Of a stretch of DNA of 64,000 nucleotides, positions 37,125 to 48,889 are shown in pieces. Position 1 is the first letter of the stretch, and every line of letters starts with the position of its first letter. The notes beneath the pieces are model-generated. The model had not been told where the DNA came from. It ran no database searches and was given only the letters and a program-made list of their open reading frames with translations. The position numbers were made by a program, and so were the translations under genes. The stretch comes from Channallabes apus (Eukaryota > Chordata > Actinopteri > Siluriformes > Clariidae), in the NCBI GenBank assembly GCA_030522415.1, contig CM060127.1, positions 8,996,707-9,060,706 of the forward strand. Direction: 5' to 3'.

Positions 37125-37634
37125 CAGCCATGGGCAAAAGTATTGAGACAAAATGAATGTCAATGTTTTTAATGTCATTTTTTATGACATTATGACAATT
37201 GGAATAATAAAATGTTTATTTTAAGCAATGAAATAGTTATACACCAATCAATATTTTATATGAGGTCCTTTATTCCTCAAAACCTGCTGGATCCGGTCTG
37301 GTCAAAGAGTCAAAAAGACACCTGCAGTTTTCTCGGGTCACTTGTTCAATCCATGCCTGCTTGATTGCTTCATGTACAAAAGACGGTTTCTTGACTGCTA
37401 CCGCCTTCACCATAGTCCAAAAGTTTTCTATTGAGTTCAGGTTTGGAGATGATCCAGGCAATGGCTCCAGAAGCTGAGTATTATTGTCCCATATCCAGTT
37501 TTTCACTCAAGTAATTACCACAACTCTTCAGCCAGATAGACTCAAAGTAATTAGTGAAATCACCTGTTTTTGTGCACAGGGGGAACTACTGTAACACATG
37601 GTATATGCTGTGTTAATACATTTGGCCAACACTG
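37125..37634 (-). mobile_element. Internally deleted Tc1-like element
   Basis: The ends CAGCCATGGGCAAAAGTATT and (inverted) CAGTGTTGGCCAAATGTATT are flanked by TA (37123-37124 and 37635-37636). At 510 bp it keeps only the 3' end of a transposase gene. It is a third Tc1 family in the window, distinct from A and B. Confidence 0.8.
37270..37506 (-). pseudogene. Truncated Tc1-like transposase
   Basis: The 78-residue minus-strand remnant includes PGSSPNLNSIENFWTMVK, the altered SPDLNPIEN glutamate motif, and the C-terminal helix (IKQAWIEQVTRENCRCLFDSL). Both catalytic aspartates are missing, so it cannot be active. Confidence 0.75.
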
Positions 37635-37711
37635 TAAACTGTTAAATTGGAGAGGATATGAACAAATTGGGGTTGAGGCTAGAGTAAAGTAGGGTCAGTG
37701 TGTTGGATGTA

Positions 37712-37864
37712 TGGATGAGGGGTGTTCAAGTCAAATCGGGACTTACAGAAGACTTCATGCAGAGTACAGCGATGAGACTTTTAGCGCCAATAAAACATTT
37801 GAATGGTGATTTGAACTGATATTCTGCACAATCAAAAGTACCAGTTTGACTTGAATGCCCTTCG
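37712..37864. mobile_element. Mariner-like MITE
   Basis: About 150 bp with inverted ends GGGGTGTTCAAGTCAAATCG and (inverted) GGGCATTCAAGTCAAACTGG, next to TA on each side. It shares the end motif with the mariner remnant at 33047. Confidence 0.65.
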
Positions 37865-39373
37865 TATTTAAGAAATATACTCCCATACTGTATACTCTTT
37901 AAGCTGTGATTGCTGTTCTTTTTTTTTTTGGTTAGTGGGTATTTGTCGCTAATGTGTCATGTATGCTAAGACACCCAGCCTACTTGTTCTTCGTCCAGCC
38001 TACTCCTTCATGATCAAGTTAAGTGTGAATTAACATGAATTACTAATATTGTATTAATATTGTTTTAAATTACAAATAAAATAAGCAATCTTGTGAAGGT
38101 GTGTTAATGTATGTTCTTAATGTACAAGACATTGTCTAGAGTTTTTTCATGCTTATGAAGCCTCTATGTTTGTTCTTATTATTTGTTATCCCTCATATTT
38201 AAACAATTAGTACAAATGTTCTAATTGTATAACACATAGAATGATTTTTTTCCCCCTGGTCTTTCATTTTCATCGTTTCATTTTCCAGGATTATGCAGGA
38301 TTCGTTTTATAATTATCAGTTTGTCTAATTCTTTCAGTTTCATTCCAAAGTCTCATCTACACGCGTATACATGCTAGAGACTAAGTCAGGTAATATCTTA
38401 CACAAGGAGTTAAATTAAGTCGAATAAGAAATGCCACTATGCAATATCCAGATGCTCTCAAGGCAAGTAAACAAGCAAACATGCAGCCGTAAAAATTAAG
38501 AGCCTCTTCTGTCCTGCTGCCATGTGACCTCGGAGGCATATGACTTCCATAACTTTCCCTGCTCATTATCTGCTGATGGTGGTGCATAATTGAGTCAGTG
38601 TTGTCGCAGCTTGGCATGTCCGTGCCTCCGCTTGAGAAGACTCTCGCCTTCATCCTGTCTGGAAACATACTGTAAGGCACTTCACATGATAGTCTTATGC
38701 AAGGAAGAGAGAGACTGGAATACAAAAGCTGGTTCTATACATGAATCTAGCTTTTCTTAGCAAGCATCACTTTTACAAATCAGTTGGTCAGCAACATTAA
38801 CCACACAATAATTAAATTAAGTCCTCTAGGCTTGGCAGTGTAATAAGAAGACAAATGTTGCTAGGCTATTCCTGGTAGTACGAGGCCAAGTCGAATGAGG
38901 TCCGTCTGAGGGCACGGTAAGGAGGGATACACACTCTTCCACTGTATGAAGGGGGATTTGTGGGTAGGACGAGCTCAGGTTAAGCCACGAGCTGCAGTAC
39001 CAGAAAGACACATTAGTCTTATGAAACAAAAAGTTCACACTAGGCCCTGTATACTGAGATAAATAGACAAAATAAATAACGCACATTGGAAACGTGTGCG
39101 TATTATGTATGTAAAGTGTACAAATTACATAAAAATAAATCTAAAATTAATTTAAATAGCTGAAGATGATGGTGAGGAGCTTTATGAAAGTATTAGATAT
39201 ATAAGCCTTATACGGAACTGTTCTGACACATTTCTATTATATAAAACTTTACTCCTAAAGAGTTCTATCACTTTTCTACATAAATACAGAATATGATATT
39301 TCAGTACAAGTTGTCTATTTACAAATGCATTGGCAATATATAATTTCTGAGGTAATATGTTTCAAAGTCATGT

Positions 39374-39418
<45 letters not shown>

Positions 39419-40793
39419 TAGCCTTATGCCTGTATAGCTTTTTGCAAAACAGCTTAACTTCCAAACTTGTTTATTCTGGTTAGTACTGGTAAAGCTGGTC
39501 TTAATGTGATATTAACATGATATTTCTGGTCTAATCTAGTTTGTCTTACAGAAAAGTGAGTATCACACGCCACCTACTGGTAGCATTGTGTATCTGTGAA
39601 ATAAATATGGGGAATAAAAACTGTTTCAAACAATAATAATAATTGAATAATTTATCTATCCAGGAAATAAAAAGAATGCCTTGTCGAGTGATGGGATAAA
39701 ATGTAAATTTTATGAAATAAATATAATAATTGTACGTCATTTTAGCGTAGTGTGTAGAATTATGTTTTGACCAATAGAGGGAGCCAAACTTCCTTTGTTT
39801 TCTTCCACGGCACGTGGCGCGGCAAGAGTAAACATTCCCAGCATTCCCCGGATGTTAACGCGGGGATTATGTTTAGCATGTGCTGCACACCACTCCAACT
39901 ATGGTCACAGTCATCATCCATAAGCATTCATTTATTTGTTTTATTACTTTGATAAGTTAGACATTACTCACAGACTGAGAATGATGATTCAGTATAGTAA
40001 ATGCTCTCATTAAGCCCTGCCAGAAATACATCCCATAATAAAAATATCTGTAGCACAATCAGTTATTTAGTGAATAGAGCTGCAGTGCTCCTTGCCTGTG
40101 GTTTAAGCCTTGTGTTGGCTTAGGGGACAAAAATCATGGACTCCACTTTCCACGCACTGTGAAGAGGGAATTTGCATTGTTATTTTATTTAAAAAATTTT
40201 TTTTCATATTATCATTATTATTATTATAGTGGTTGAGTAAAGGGTAATTTAAAAGATCCTATACAAATAAACAGAGTCTCATGGGTTCTGTTTATTAAAT
40301 ATTCTAGTACTGCAGTAACACTAAACTCTGAATGCTGATTGTATTTATAACATATCGGGAAGCAAAATGTATTTTTAACAATTTATTAAAACATTTAAAT
40401 ATCGTTCACACTTGCTGAAAGATTTAATGACAAATGTAGGATTAACAAATGAACGAAAGGGTAAGAATAATATTAAAATAGAGATGTTATTTCTTCATCA
40501 AAGGCTCTATATATATATATGGATGGATAAAGCAACCATTACCTACATTTAAATTTAATGATTTGCATTCATTTTCCTAATTAATAAAGTACATGTGCAA
40601 TTTGTTTAAATTCATTTTCTTTTAAAAATATGGACTTATAAATATGGAAATTTTAATGCCTAGTTCCTTTTCACCCACCCTGTATATATCTGCTATCTAT
40701 CTGCCTGTCTTTCTATAAATCATGTAATTCACTCCAATCAGTAGACCAATGGCAATATTTAATACATATTAGTGGACCTCATACTGCATCATT
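37865..40793. other. Non-coding; (AC)n at 39376-39416
   Basis: A CA microsatellite and AT-rich DNA. The minus-strand open frame at 38381-38725 sits in sequence of balanced composition, with an acceptor-like TTTCCAG inside it. It has no family motif and I do not call it a gene. Near 39770-39880 there is a short GC-rich patch with CCACGGCACGTGGCGCGG. Confidence 0.4.
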
Positions 40794-43060
40794 GGCTACG
40801 TTTACACTGCCAGGTAAATGTGACCCAATTCCGATTTTCTGCTCATACACTGTAAAAAAATTCTTGCTACTCCAACTAAAAAATTTCTAGTGACCTGTTG
40901 CATCTAAAATTTTTAGTTGGCTCAATTTAAGTTGTGTAAACTATTTTGTTTTTGCTGTGCTGACTACCTCTAAATGTACACACAAATTGAAATAAAACAT
41001 TCTGTCAACTAAATGTTCTATGCTGAATAAACATGCCTAGTTAGGCCAACAAGCAGTCTCAAATTGAAATATAATGTTGTGTCAATTAAATGTTCCAAGT
41101 TGACTGAAAGGTATATTTTGAATTGGAAATTATGCTTGCATAATTATAAAATTAACATCTTAAAGTTTACTTGAGTAGGTTATTCACTGTAGCCACATTT
41201 CAAATAACATGACACATTCTTCTAAATTTGAATATTTTTTTAATGTAAACTTTAAACACCTGTTAAAGACTATCAACATTGATTAAGTGCAATCCAGCTA
41301 CTCTTTCAACAAATAAACAACTGCTGCATTGTTATAACAAAATATGCAAATAACATTCCAAAATGCAAGAATGAAACTGTGCCCTTAACATTCATGTTAC
41401 AAAGCTTACTAATATCACACTCAGTCAAAACAGTATACTGGATAAATAGACTTCTGCCTTGTAGAACAAAACATACTGATATTTCTCAGTATAAACGTGC
41501 AGTGGCTTATTTGAAAATAATAAAATATTTGCTTTAACTCAGAAATGGTTTAAGATAAAAAAAAAAAAAAGTAAATGTTGTGAAATAATTTTGCCAAGCT
41601 CCAAGATTGTTTGCAGATGCAGTAAGCAGTGTTTCCCAGATATTCTCCCTAATACCTGAAATACAAAAAGAAAAATATATGAATAACTAATTAAGTAACC
41701 GTTTGTAGTTCAAAACCATTAAAAATCCAAGACAAAAAAATGTCCGTTTAGCCATTATAACCGTTTTCAGACACTATAAGGTTAATGAATGATGAAGGAG
41801 TGAGAACATTAAGCTCCCTCAGTGCCGCACTAACGCGCCGTCTTTTTCAAATAGCCTTTGAAATTATCAGTCATTAAAATTAATAAAATGTATGTAACGT
41901 AATTAAACTTTAGCGGTTTCATAGATTAACATTAATGTCAATGTACATACCATCTGAAAAAAAAATGCGTTAGGAGCTGAAACGAGTGCATTGTCAGATA
42001 ACTACTGTAACACTCCAAATTATATAAATAAACACTCGAAAATATAATGTTCTAAAGCTTGCTGCTGGATAATATATATGTTATAAAGCTAAAATGGCTG
42101 ATTACTTTGTAGGACAGTTAGTTTCCATGAAGTACTCACCATTTCAGGAGGAAATAGCGGGAAGTTCGAAAATTCTGGAAGAACGCTTTTGCGCATGCGC
42201 AGAGGTCCCTCTTGTTCGTCCAACATAAAATTGTTTGTGTGCAGTTAAATGTTTCATGAACACAGTTTTACTCGTTGCCTTGATGAAACTTTCGTAGTTG
42301 AGTAATGAAATTTATACAATCATTGAGAAAACATATTTTTCTTTTTTGACACCAGCATTATATTAGCCCAACATATATTTCTTTGTTCCAACAACTATTT
42401 TCAGGATTTATTTTTTACAGTGTATGTGACACATATCGGATATGTTCTACGTCCGTGTAAACAGGAAAAAAACGCATGCATTCCGATATTTCGAGATCGG
42501 TTTCAGGCCTCCTTCATATGTGGAAATAAATCGGATATAAATCAGATATGTGCTAATGTGATTGTCGTGTAAACAGACAGATCGGATTTCCTGAGGCATT
42601 GTGTTCTGTACGTCATTAAAACTGCGACTTCTTCACGGTTTAATGACGTAATGTTATTCTCCGGTGGAAGCGCGTGTGGAATTACAACATCGCAGGTGAC
42701 ATGGAAAAGGAAAAGAACAACCCCCCCCCCCCCCCAAACACACACACGCCTTGTGTTAATGCTTATTTGGGCTAAATAACATCAGTATTTGATGAATAAA
42801 GCATATGTGCAGGCTGCAATTATGCTTTTTTTTTTTCTCCTCCTCCGTTTTAAAACCATGGTGACGTTTCGCGAACTTTGCATATATCGCAGAGCGTTAA
42901 GCATATTTCACCTTCTTCTATCTTGGCTAGTGTGTAGCGCAAGAACCCCCCTTTAAGTATGCGCGATGTTTCAGATGGTATGGCAACAGACTGTCAAAAA
43001 AAATCAGATATAGGCAACAAATCGGAATTAAGCATCGAGACCTGCAGTGTAAACGTAGCC
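40794..43060. mobile_element. hAT-like non-autonomous element (interrupted)
   Basis: The terminal inverted repeats GGCTACGTTTACACTGC and GCAGTGTAAACGTAGCC are perfect over 17 bp. Sub-terminal words AATTCCGATTTT and AAATCGGAATTA, and several ATCGGAT repeats, are typical of a widespread fish non-autonomous DNA element. The target duplication is unclear (GCATCATT versus ATCGATTC). A second element at 40848-42422 splits it. Without the insert it would be about 690 bp. A C15 run lies at 42721-42735. Confidence 0.7.
40848..42422. mobile_element. CACTG-ended DNA element nested in the hAT-like element
   Basis: It starts CACTGTAAAAAAAT and ends ATTTTTTACAGTG, with TA on both sides (40846-40847, 42423-42424). 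Sub-terminal AGTTGG/CCAACT words recur. The 1,575-bp inside has no transposase frame. CACTG ends suggest the CACTA/EnSpm superfamily, but the 2-bp target duplication leaves this open. It holds TTTGCGCATGCGCAGAGG (about 42188-42205), a palindromic NRF1-type site. Confidence 0.6.
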
Positions 43061-43149
43061 ATCGATTCAAAAGCAAAGTCAGAATGTCTCTGAGGACCTC
43101 TAGTGGCAGACTACAGTACAATTTATAACACCACCCATTCACATGCTAG

Positions 43150-43641
43150 TGCAGTATGGAATAAAATCACTGTCAAAAATATTCGTGTGTAAAAAAAAGA
43201 TTTGTGTGTAATTCTGTCTTTTGTCTGAGTTGGATTCCAAAATCTACGGCCATGACAGCTTACAGATACAAGATTTTGTGTGCTTGATACAATACAACTC
43301 TGAAATAAATGACTCTGACTGTTTACAGACACAAACCCGTTTTTACAACTCCTCTGTTTCGCGGACGAATTGCGAAATTACGCCCACGAATGCTGTGTGT
43401 TACACCACTGTCAAAAATACGTCATCAAGGCCACATGCAGAGGCATTACTATCCGAGGGAAGAGGAATTGATTCGGCGCATGCTACCCGCCACTCGTTGA
43501 GAACCGTTCAATTCTGTTTTCTGTTTTAAACCACTGGCGCCAAAATGCCAGATCAGCAGCCGAGCGCTCACTCATCGTCTCAGGTAAGGTTTTTTCAAAG
43601 ATTCTGACAGATTTTTGACAGTGACTTTATTCCATAGTGCA
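43150..43641. mobile_element. Short inverted-repeat element with exon-like content
   Basis: Arms at 43150-43180 and 43611-43641 (TGCAGTATGGAATAAAATCA and inverse) match over 31 bp with two mismatches. The 492-bp inside contains GC-rich sequence, an ATG with a 13-codon frame and a strong splice donor. Its superfamily is not clear. AGTGCA next to both ends may be a 6-bp target duplication instead of part of the arms. Confidence 0.65.
43545..43583 (+). other. Exon-like 13-codon frame ending in a splice donor
   Basis: CCAAAATGCC starts a frame MPDQQPSAHSSSQ that ends exactly at CAG|GTAAGG. Inside a short inverted-repeat element this could be a captured or vestigial first exon. There is no downstream partner exon that I can see. 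Confidence 0.3.
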
Positions 43642-44653
43642 AGGGTACTCAAATATAAATTTGAAAGGTCAACTTGCCAAATTTATATTCAGTCCGAGGT
43701 CCGGAAAAATTATAGTCCAATTTCAACTACAAAAAAAGTCAAACCCAAAATTTTCAAACAATACCCAAAAATGACATGGGTAGTCCTTTTAGTGTGAAAA
43801 GTGACATCTTCTTTGTGCCACCAGTTGTTTGTGAGGTGTGAGGACCAGGTGGAGGCACTGATGTAAATGTTAATTGGTGAGGGAGCTGCGATATGTGTTT
43901 TTCACCGTGCTCTTAGTTGAAATGGCAGATTCATAGCAGTACGTTAAGGAAAACATTGTGAGAATTCTGCAGGACAGGAACACCTGCTGCAGTATCCATC
44001 TTTGTCCAAAAGGTGAGATGGTGACCACTTTTGATTGCTAGATTAAGCATATTGGTTTTCTGCTTCCCACGGTGAGCACGAATGCATATTCTTCTGTCCA
44101 CTCACTCTTAAATTCGCTGTTTTCAAAATCAACTTGTATCAATGGCCAGCTTTGAGCACACCATTAGGATATTAGGGACGTATTATAATAAACAGAATCA
44201 GTAGCTCGCCTCTTATATCTTCCAGTCTGAGTCGTTCGTTCTTTTGAATCTACTGCACCGCATAGCGCTTATGGGAGTCACGTGACAAAGGACCGAACAA
44301 CTCGGGACTTGTCGATTCGTTGAGAACTGTTCAATTCTGTTTTCTGTAAATAGCCTACAGAGGTTTTGCGATGATTTGCACATGCGCGCCCAGTAGAAAA
44401 TGAACGAATCACTCTCGGAGACGATTCATACTTCTGAGTCATGTTAAAGATTTGTTCAAAAAGAACGAATCGTTCATGAACGACCCATCACTATAGAAGA
44501 CTCAAAGATATATTGCGTGGAAACACAGTTGCGCACTTCATTGAGACCTCATTTGGATTATGATTAAATTAGCATGTTTGTTTTGGCGTCGGTCCAGATT
44601 TAACCGTATTTGGGTCCGCATGTGGACCGGAGTCCGCCTATTGAGTACCCCGG
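43642..44653. mobile_element. hAT-like element, decayed
   Basis: Ends AAGGGTACTCAA and TTGAGTACCCCGG are inverted copies. Typical flanking words TATTCAGTCCGAGGTCCGG and GGACCGGAGTCCGCC occur next to them. The interior shows no intact transposase. It has ACGAATCGTTC-type palindromes near 44465-44490. No convincing target duplication. Confidence 0.55.
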
Positions 44654-44774
44654 TGCTAATGAATGCGAGAAGTTAACATTTTAAAATAACATTTAGAAAA
44701 AAAATGTGCACTGTCATTTTAGCAGATTTAGCTGATTAAAAAGTGACATTATGAAAATTTGTGGGTTGGATGAC

Positions 44775-44865
44775 CTCATCCTAGTGCCTTATGGTCTAAA
44801 ATGGTCTCCAGGTCCCCTCAAGCCTACACAGGATAATCAGTGTAAAGAATAAATGGGATAGACAT
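44775..44865 (+). repeat. V-SINE tail remnant
   Basis: CTCCAGGTCCCCTCAAGCC followed by ACACAGGATAA and a GGATAGAC end resembles the V-SINE 3' tail, strongly diverged. Confidence 0.4.
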
Positions 44866-45006
44866 AATTGTCAGCCCAGAGCGAAACATCAGGACTTAAA
44901 AAATAATAATAAAACACAGGGTCAGATAGAATTTTATACTGATGTAAACAAGTTACCGTAAACAATACCAGGAACATGTATGACAAACAGTATAACAGAG
45001 CCACCA

Positions 45007-45012
45007 TTTATT
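45007..45012 (-). promoter_or_regulatory. Polyadenylation signal of the phospholipase A2 gene
   Basis: AATAAA on the minus strand, 125 bp after the TAA stop codon of the phospholipase gene. Confidence 0.6.
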
Positions 45013-45136
45013 CTTTGATTTGTCACTCATTTGTATATTAATTACAATTGTCTTAAAAGTAATAGACAACTATGTTAATGACTGAAAATAATCATAAATC
45101 TATAAAAATCAATGAAACGTACAGCCAACAGATAGC

Positions 45137-45498
45137 TTAGCAGCTAGGCTTGTTAAAGAAACATCGACTATTCCACCACCAGGCATAATCCTTGTTGTAA
45201 GGGGCATATCTAATACACCGGCCAAATTCTTTGTCACACTGGCAGAGGATTTTCTCACACCAGTCTGTGATGGAACCTGAGGAGAAGTCACAATAAATCA
45301 AATTAGCAAATGTTTCTTTAAAATCTGTATTCTTATGAACATAATGAAATCTATGTAGTGTACACTGGTTATATTAGTTATTCATTCATTCATCTTCTAT
45401 ACCGCTTTATTATTAGGGTCGCGGGGACCTGGAGCCATCCCAGGAGACTCAGGGCACAAGGCGGGGTACACCCTGGACAGCGTGCCAATCCATCGCAG

Positions 45499-45533
<35 letters not shown>

Positions 45534-45943
45534 ATTAACGCACTATGGTCAATTTGGGAACGCCAATTAGCCTAATCTGCATGTCTTTTGACTGTGGGAG
45601 GAAACCGGAGTACCCGGAGGAAACCCACCAAGCACGGGGAGAACATGCAAACTCCATGCACACAGAGGCGGGAATCGAGCCTGGCCGGGAATCGAACCCG
45701 GACCCTGGAGGTGCAAGGCGACAGTGCTAACCACTACACCACCGTGCCACCACATATATTAGTTATTCTTATCAAAATTTAGGGTTGAACTCCAAAGGCC
45801 AAATTGCTGAAACTATTTACTTTTTTTTATTTACATTAGGAGTGCGAGTTTGACAAAACATGATAAGCATTTTGGTGCATAAGGATTCAACTATGAACCA
45901 ACTTTACTACATTTATAATTTATTTTCTTTTATTATTTTTTTT

Positions 45944-45975
<32 letters not shown>

Positions 45976-48313
45976 TTTATTTTGCATATTTCTCACATTT
46001 AAATGACTATTGAGAGAAAAAAGCTGTCCAAGCCTGTCTGGCCCTATGTGAAAAAGTAAATGCCTAAACATAATATCTACATGTGCCACCCTTGGCAATA
46101 ACAACAACTGTAATCAACGTTTGTGTTTATTGGTGAAGAATTTTGGTACACTCTCCTTTTCAGATATGTTTTAATTCACATTAAATGGTTTAACCTGTTT
46201 AAGGTCATGTTACATCATCTCAATAGAATTTAAGACTTTGACTAGGCCACTCCTAAACCTTAATATACATAACGCTACCACAACCATGTTTTACTCTTGG
46301 TATGATGTTCTTTTTATGAAATGCTCTGTTAGTTTCACACATGATGTAACAGGACATACACCTTCCAAAAAGGTCACAAAAACTTGTCTCATCAGTCCAC
46401 AGAATATTTGCCCCAAAAAAAATCAAGTTGTTTTTGTAAACAAATATGAGATTTGGTCAGCAGTGGCATTCGCCCTGAGTCTCTCCCATGGATGGCATTT
46501 TTGTCCAGTCTCTTTCGTATTGTTGAATCATGAACAGTGACCTTAACTGAGGCAAGTGGAGCCTGCAGTTCTTCAGACATTGTTCTGGGTTTACTCATAT
46601 ATTTTATAATTAGTTTATATGTTGGATGAGTCGTTATTGTGCTCTTGGAGTAATCTTGGTAGGCCGGCCACTCCTGTAAAGAATAACCCCCAAGTTTTCT
46701 CTATTTGATCAAATGTTTTATAAAATGTTATCTTATCAATACTTTTGCACAGCACTGTACTTTTCCCACTCTACTTTTATAATGAATCCACTGTTCAGAA
46801 CTATTCAGAAGGAAAGTACACATTTTTTACTTCTCTAATGCATTTCCGTCTGCAGGTTTTCTTTGATTTCACCAGTTATAACGCTCTTTAATGATTTAGC
46901 TCTTTAATAAAGCTGTTTAACATACATTTATCTACTGCAACACATACCACAGTTAACCTGGCCGTTTTCACAAGTCCAACGATATTTGTTAGTCAGAGTC
47001 CTGCAGCCTGCAGCTTTCACATTATCGTAGCAGCAGTCATGCTTGCGGCAACACCTAAGGGTGAATTTATAAAACATTTAAAAACAAGTTTCCAAAAAAA
47101 AAAAAAAAATATATATATATATTATGAAGAAGTACATGAAAGTTGCAGGAAAAACACAAAGCTAAACTCGTGCTGTACAAACAGCAGCACAACAGTAAAT
47201 ACACTGCACAAATGGATTTCAAATATTTGTTATTTTAGGAGGTTTGTTTGACTGTTTATCTAGCCAAGAGCCAATTGTGCCAACCTTTCCCACATCTCCG
47301 AAAGATCCCTTGACTTAAACATGTGGTTTAGACTTTATTTAGCCTTTGTATTATACTACTGTACCTACATGTATTATACTGTTTCCTACATAAATTATGT
47401 CATGCTAATCATGTACCTTATTATGATTTAACTTATCTTAACTATTATGACTTAACTTATAATCCTGTTTTTCTATAATTAAGAATAAAATGAATCTGTG
47501 TTGCCTGAGGAAAAGACTAAAATATGATATTTAGGTTTAGGTAGATTTTGCATGTAGCGAGTGCTCGGTGGACCTATTTTCATACACTCGGAACACAGCC
47601 AAGGATGGTAGTTTCCTCAACTGTGACAGTTTCATCGAACAAAGCAGGTTTAAAGCTATCAGCACACATTCATAAAAGTTTTTAAAAACACCCCATTATA
47701 ACATCAGTTTGACTCACCAGTCTGTACTGTCTTTGGGCCAGCCTTTACCTCCGAGCCCACAATGGCATCCATAACCCAGATAGGATGAGGCCGCCCTGCC
47801 TGTGGTGCATTTTATGATGCCACCAAGGTCTAATACATTTCTCTTAATCCTCACAGACCTCTCTTCTGCCAGTGAAGCCGTACTGACTACAAAGGAAACA
47901 ATAAGCAATGATTATTATTAGGTGTCAATGAATGACAATGCTCAGTAACTGATGACCAACAACAGACAATGTGGTTAACTCTACACTTTATAAACTACAT
48001 TTTAAAGTATTAAATGTGCAGAATTACACTTTTATTCTAAACTCTTTATTCTAAATGCTACACCACATCTACCTTTCCAGGTGAAAGATAGATGCTACAG
48101 GTACAAAACAAGTTCCCTTCATTGGATTAATTTAGTCACCAAAGTACTAAAGTACAGTGCATTTATTGATGAATATGAACATAACACTGGGAATTTTGTT
48201 AGGTCAATTCATATATAATGACAACTACATTTCAGTTATAAAGACAACTACTAGTTCGAGAGAATGTCAGACTGACCTGAGAGGAGCAGGAATGTCCAAT
48301 ACAGCGCAGTCAT
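45137..48313 (-). CDS. pla2g10: Secreted phospholipase A2, group X-like
   Basis: Four coding exons on the minus strand: 48277-48313, 47718-47886, 46948-47054 and 45137-45276. All introns are GT-AG, with phases 1, 0+2 (split Trp69) and 1, giving 150 residues. Order: signal peptide 1-19 (MTALYWTFLLLSV...), propeptide ending in the furin-type site RIKR at 25-28, mature enzyme from N29. The calcium loop YGCHCGLGG (51-59), catalytic H74-D75 in KHDCC, and D119 in CQCDKE are intact. Cys39 (position 11 of the mature chain) is a group I hallmark. The C-terminal extension ending in Cys150 is a group II hallmark. Having both points to group X. The enzyme would hydrolyse sn-2 ester bonds of phospholipids outside the cell and release fatty acids. 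Intron 3 (1.67 kb) holds a V-SINE and a Tc1 remnant. Naming within the family is inferred. Confidence 0.85.
45380..45753 (-). mobile_element. V-SINE in intron 3, duplicated-B-box subtype
   Basis: Full-length copy in the same orientation as the phospholipase gene, with the two B-box segments (one has lost a C) and an AC microsatellite at 45500-45531 in the tail. Confidence 0.9.
45782..46029. repeat. T-rich and (TTAT)n low-complexity DNA
   Basis: TTATT/TTAT units at about 45925-45982 inside intron 3. Confidence 0.7.
46030..46685 (-). pseudogene. Decayed Tc1-A family remnant in intron 3
   Basis: The minus-strand translation gives SEELQAPLASVKVTVHDSTI and RKRLDKNAIHGR, clearly the Tc1-A transposase middle. 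The 3' end (CTATGTGAAAAAGTAAATGCC near 46043) is the inner terminal repeat. Many stops and deletions remove the catalytic domain. It is much older than A1. Confidence 0.8.
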
Positions 48314-48780
48314 TGTGGGAACTGAACTGAATTTCAGCAGTGCAACTGAAGCCCATATACTACACTTCAACAAGTGAAGGAACCAGAGCACAAACACATG
48401 TATTTATCTACTAGGCATCCCTGCTTCCAGTAATCCACACTGGGAAACAGAAGATGCATTTTTATTGGTCAATCTCTATCAGAGTGCCACACTAGCCACA
48501 CCTAATAAGAGATCCACAGTATCTGACGGGTAAATATCTGTATGTAAGAAAAGAAAGAAGCAATATTATGTTAAAAAAAAGAAGAAAAAAGAAATCTGCT
48601 TCTTCTTGTGTTTTCCTGCTAAAAAGGCAGGTGGGACAAAGTACTCAGAAGGACAAGTACAACAATAGTGGATTTTGAAATGTATAGCATAAGGTAATTA
48701 AATATAAACAAGATTTAATAGAATTTACATATTTTGTCCTTAAATGTAGACAGTGTGGTCTCAAGAGGTTAAGCCTTTAT
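48314..48780 (-). other. Region upstream of the phospholipase gene
   Basis: 5' flank of the phospholipase start. A weak TATA-like TAGTATATGG lies about 50 bp before the ATG on the minus strand. No CpG richness. Nothing else recognised. Confidence 0.4.
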
Positions 48781-48889
48781 TGTAGAATAATGGTCCAACT
48801 CTGATGCTCACATTATAGGAGCTTCAGTGGTGGAAATGGGTCAGCAAGAGCTCTCTGACCAGTCTGCACTTACACAACCCAATACACAG

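Noticed and set aside
38381..38725. Minus-strand 114-codon open frame with an acceptor-like site
   Set aside because: No family motif, no matching donor, and hydrophobic random-looking ends. Possible conserved non-coding DNA but not called as a gene.
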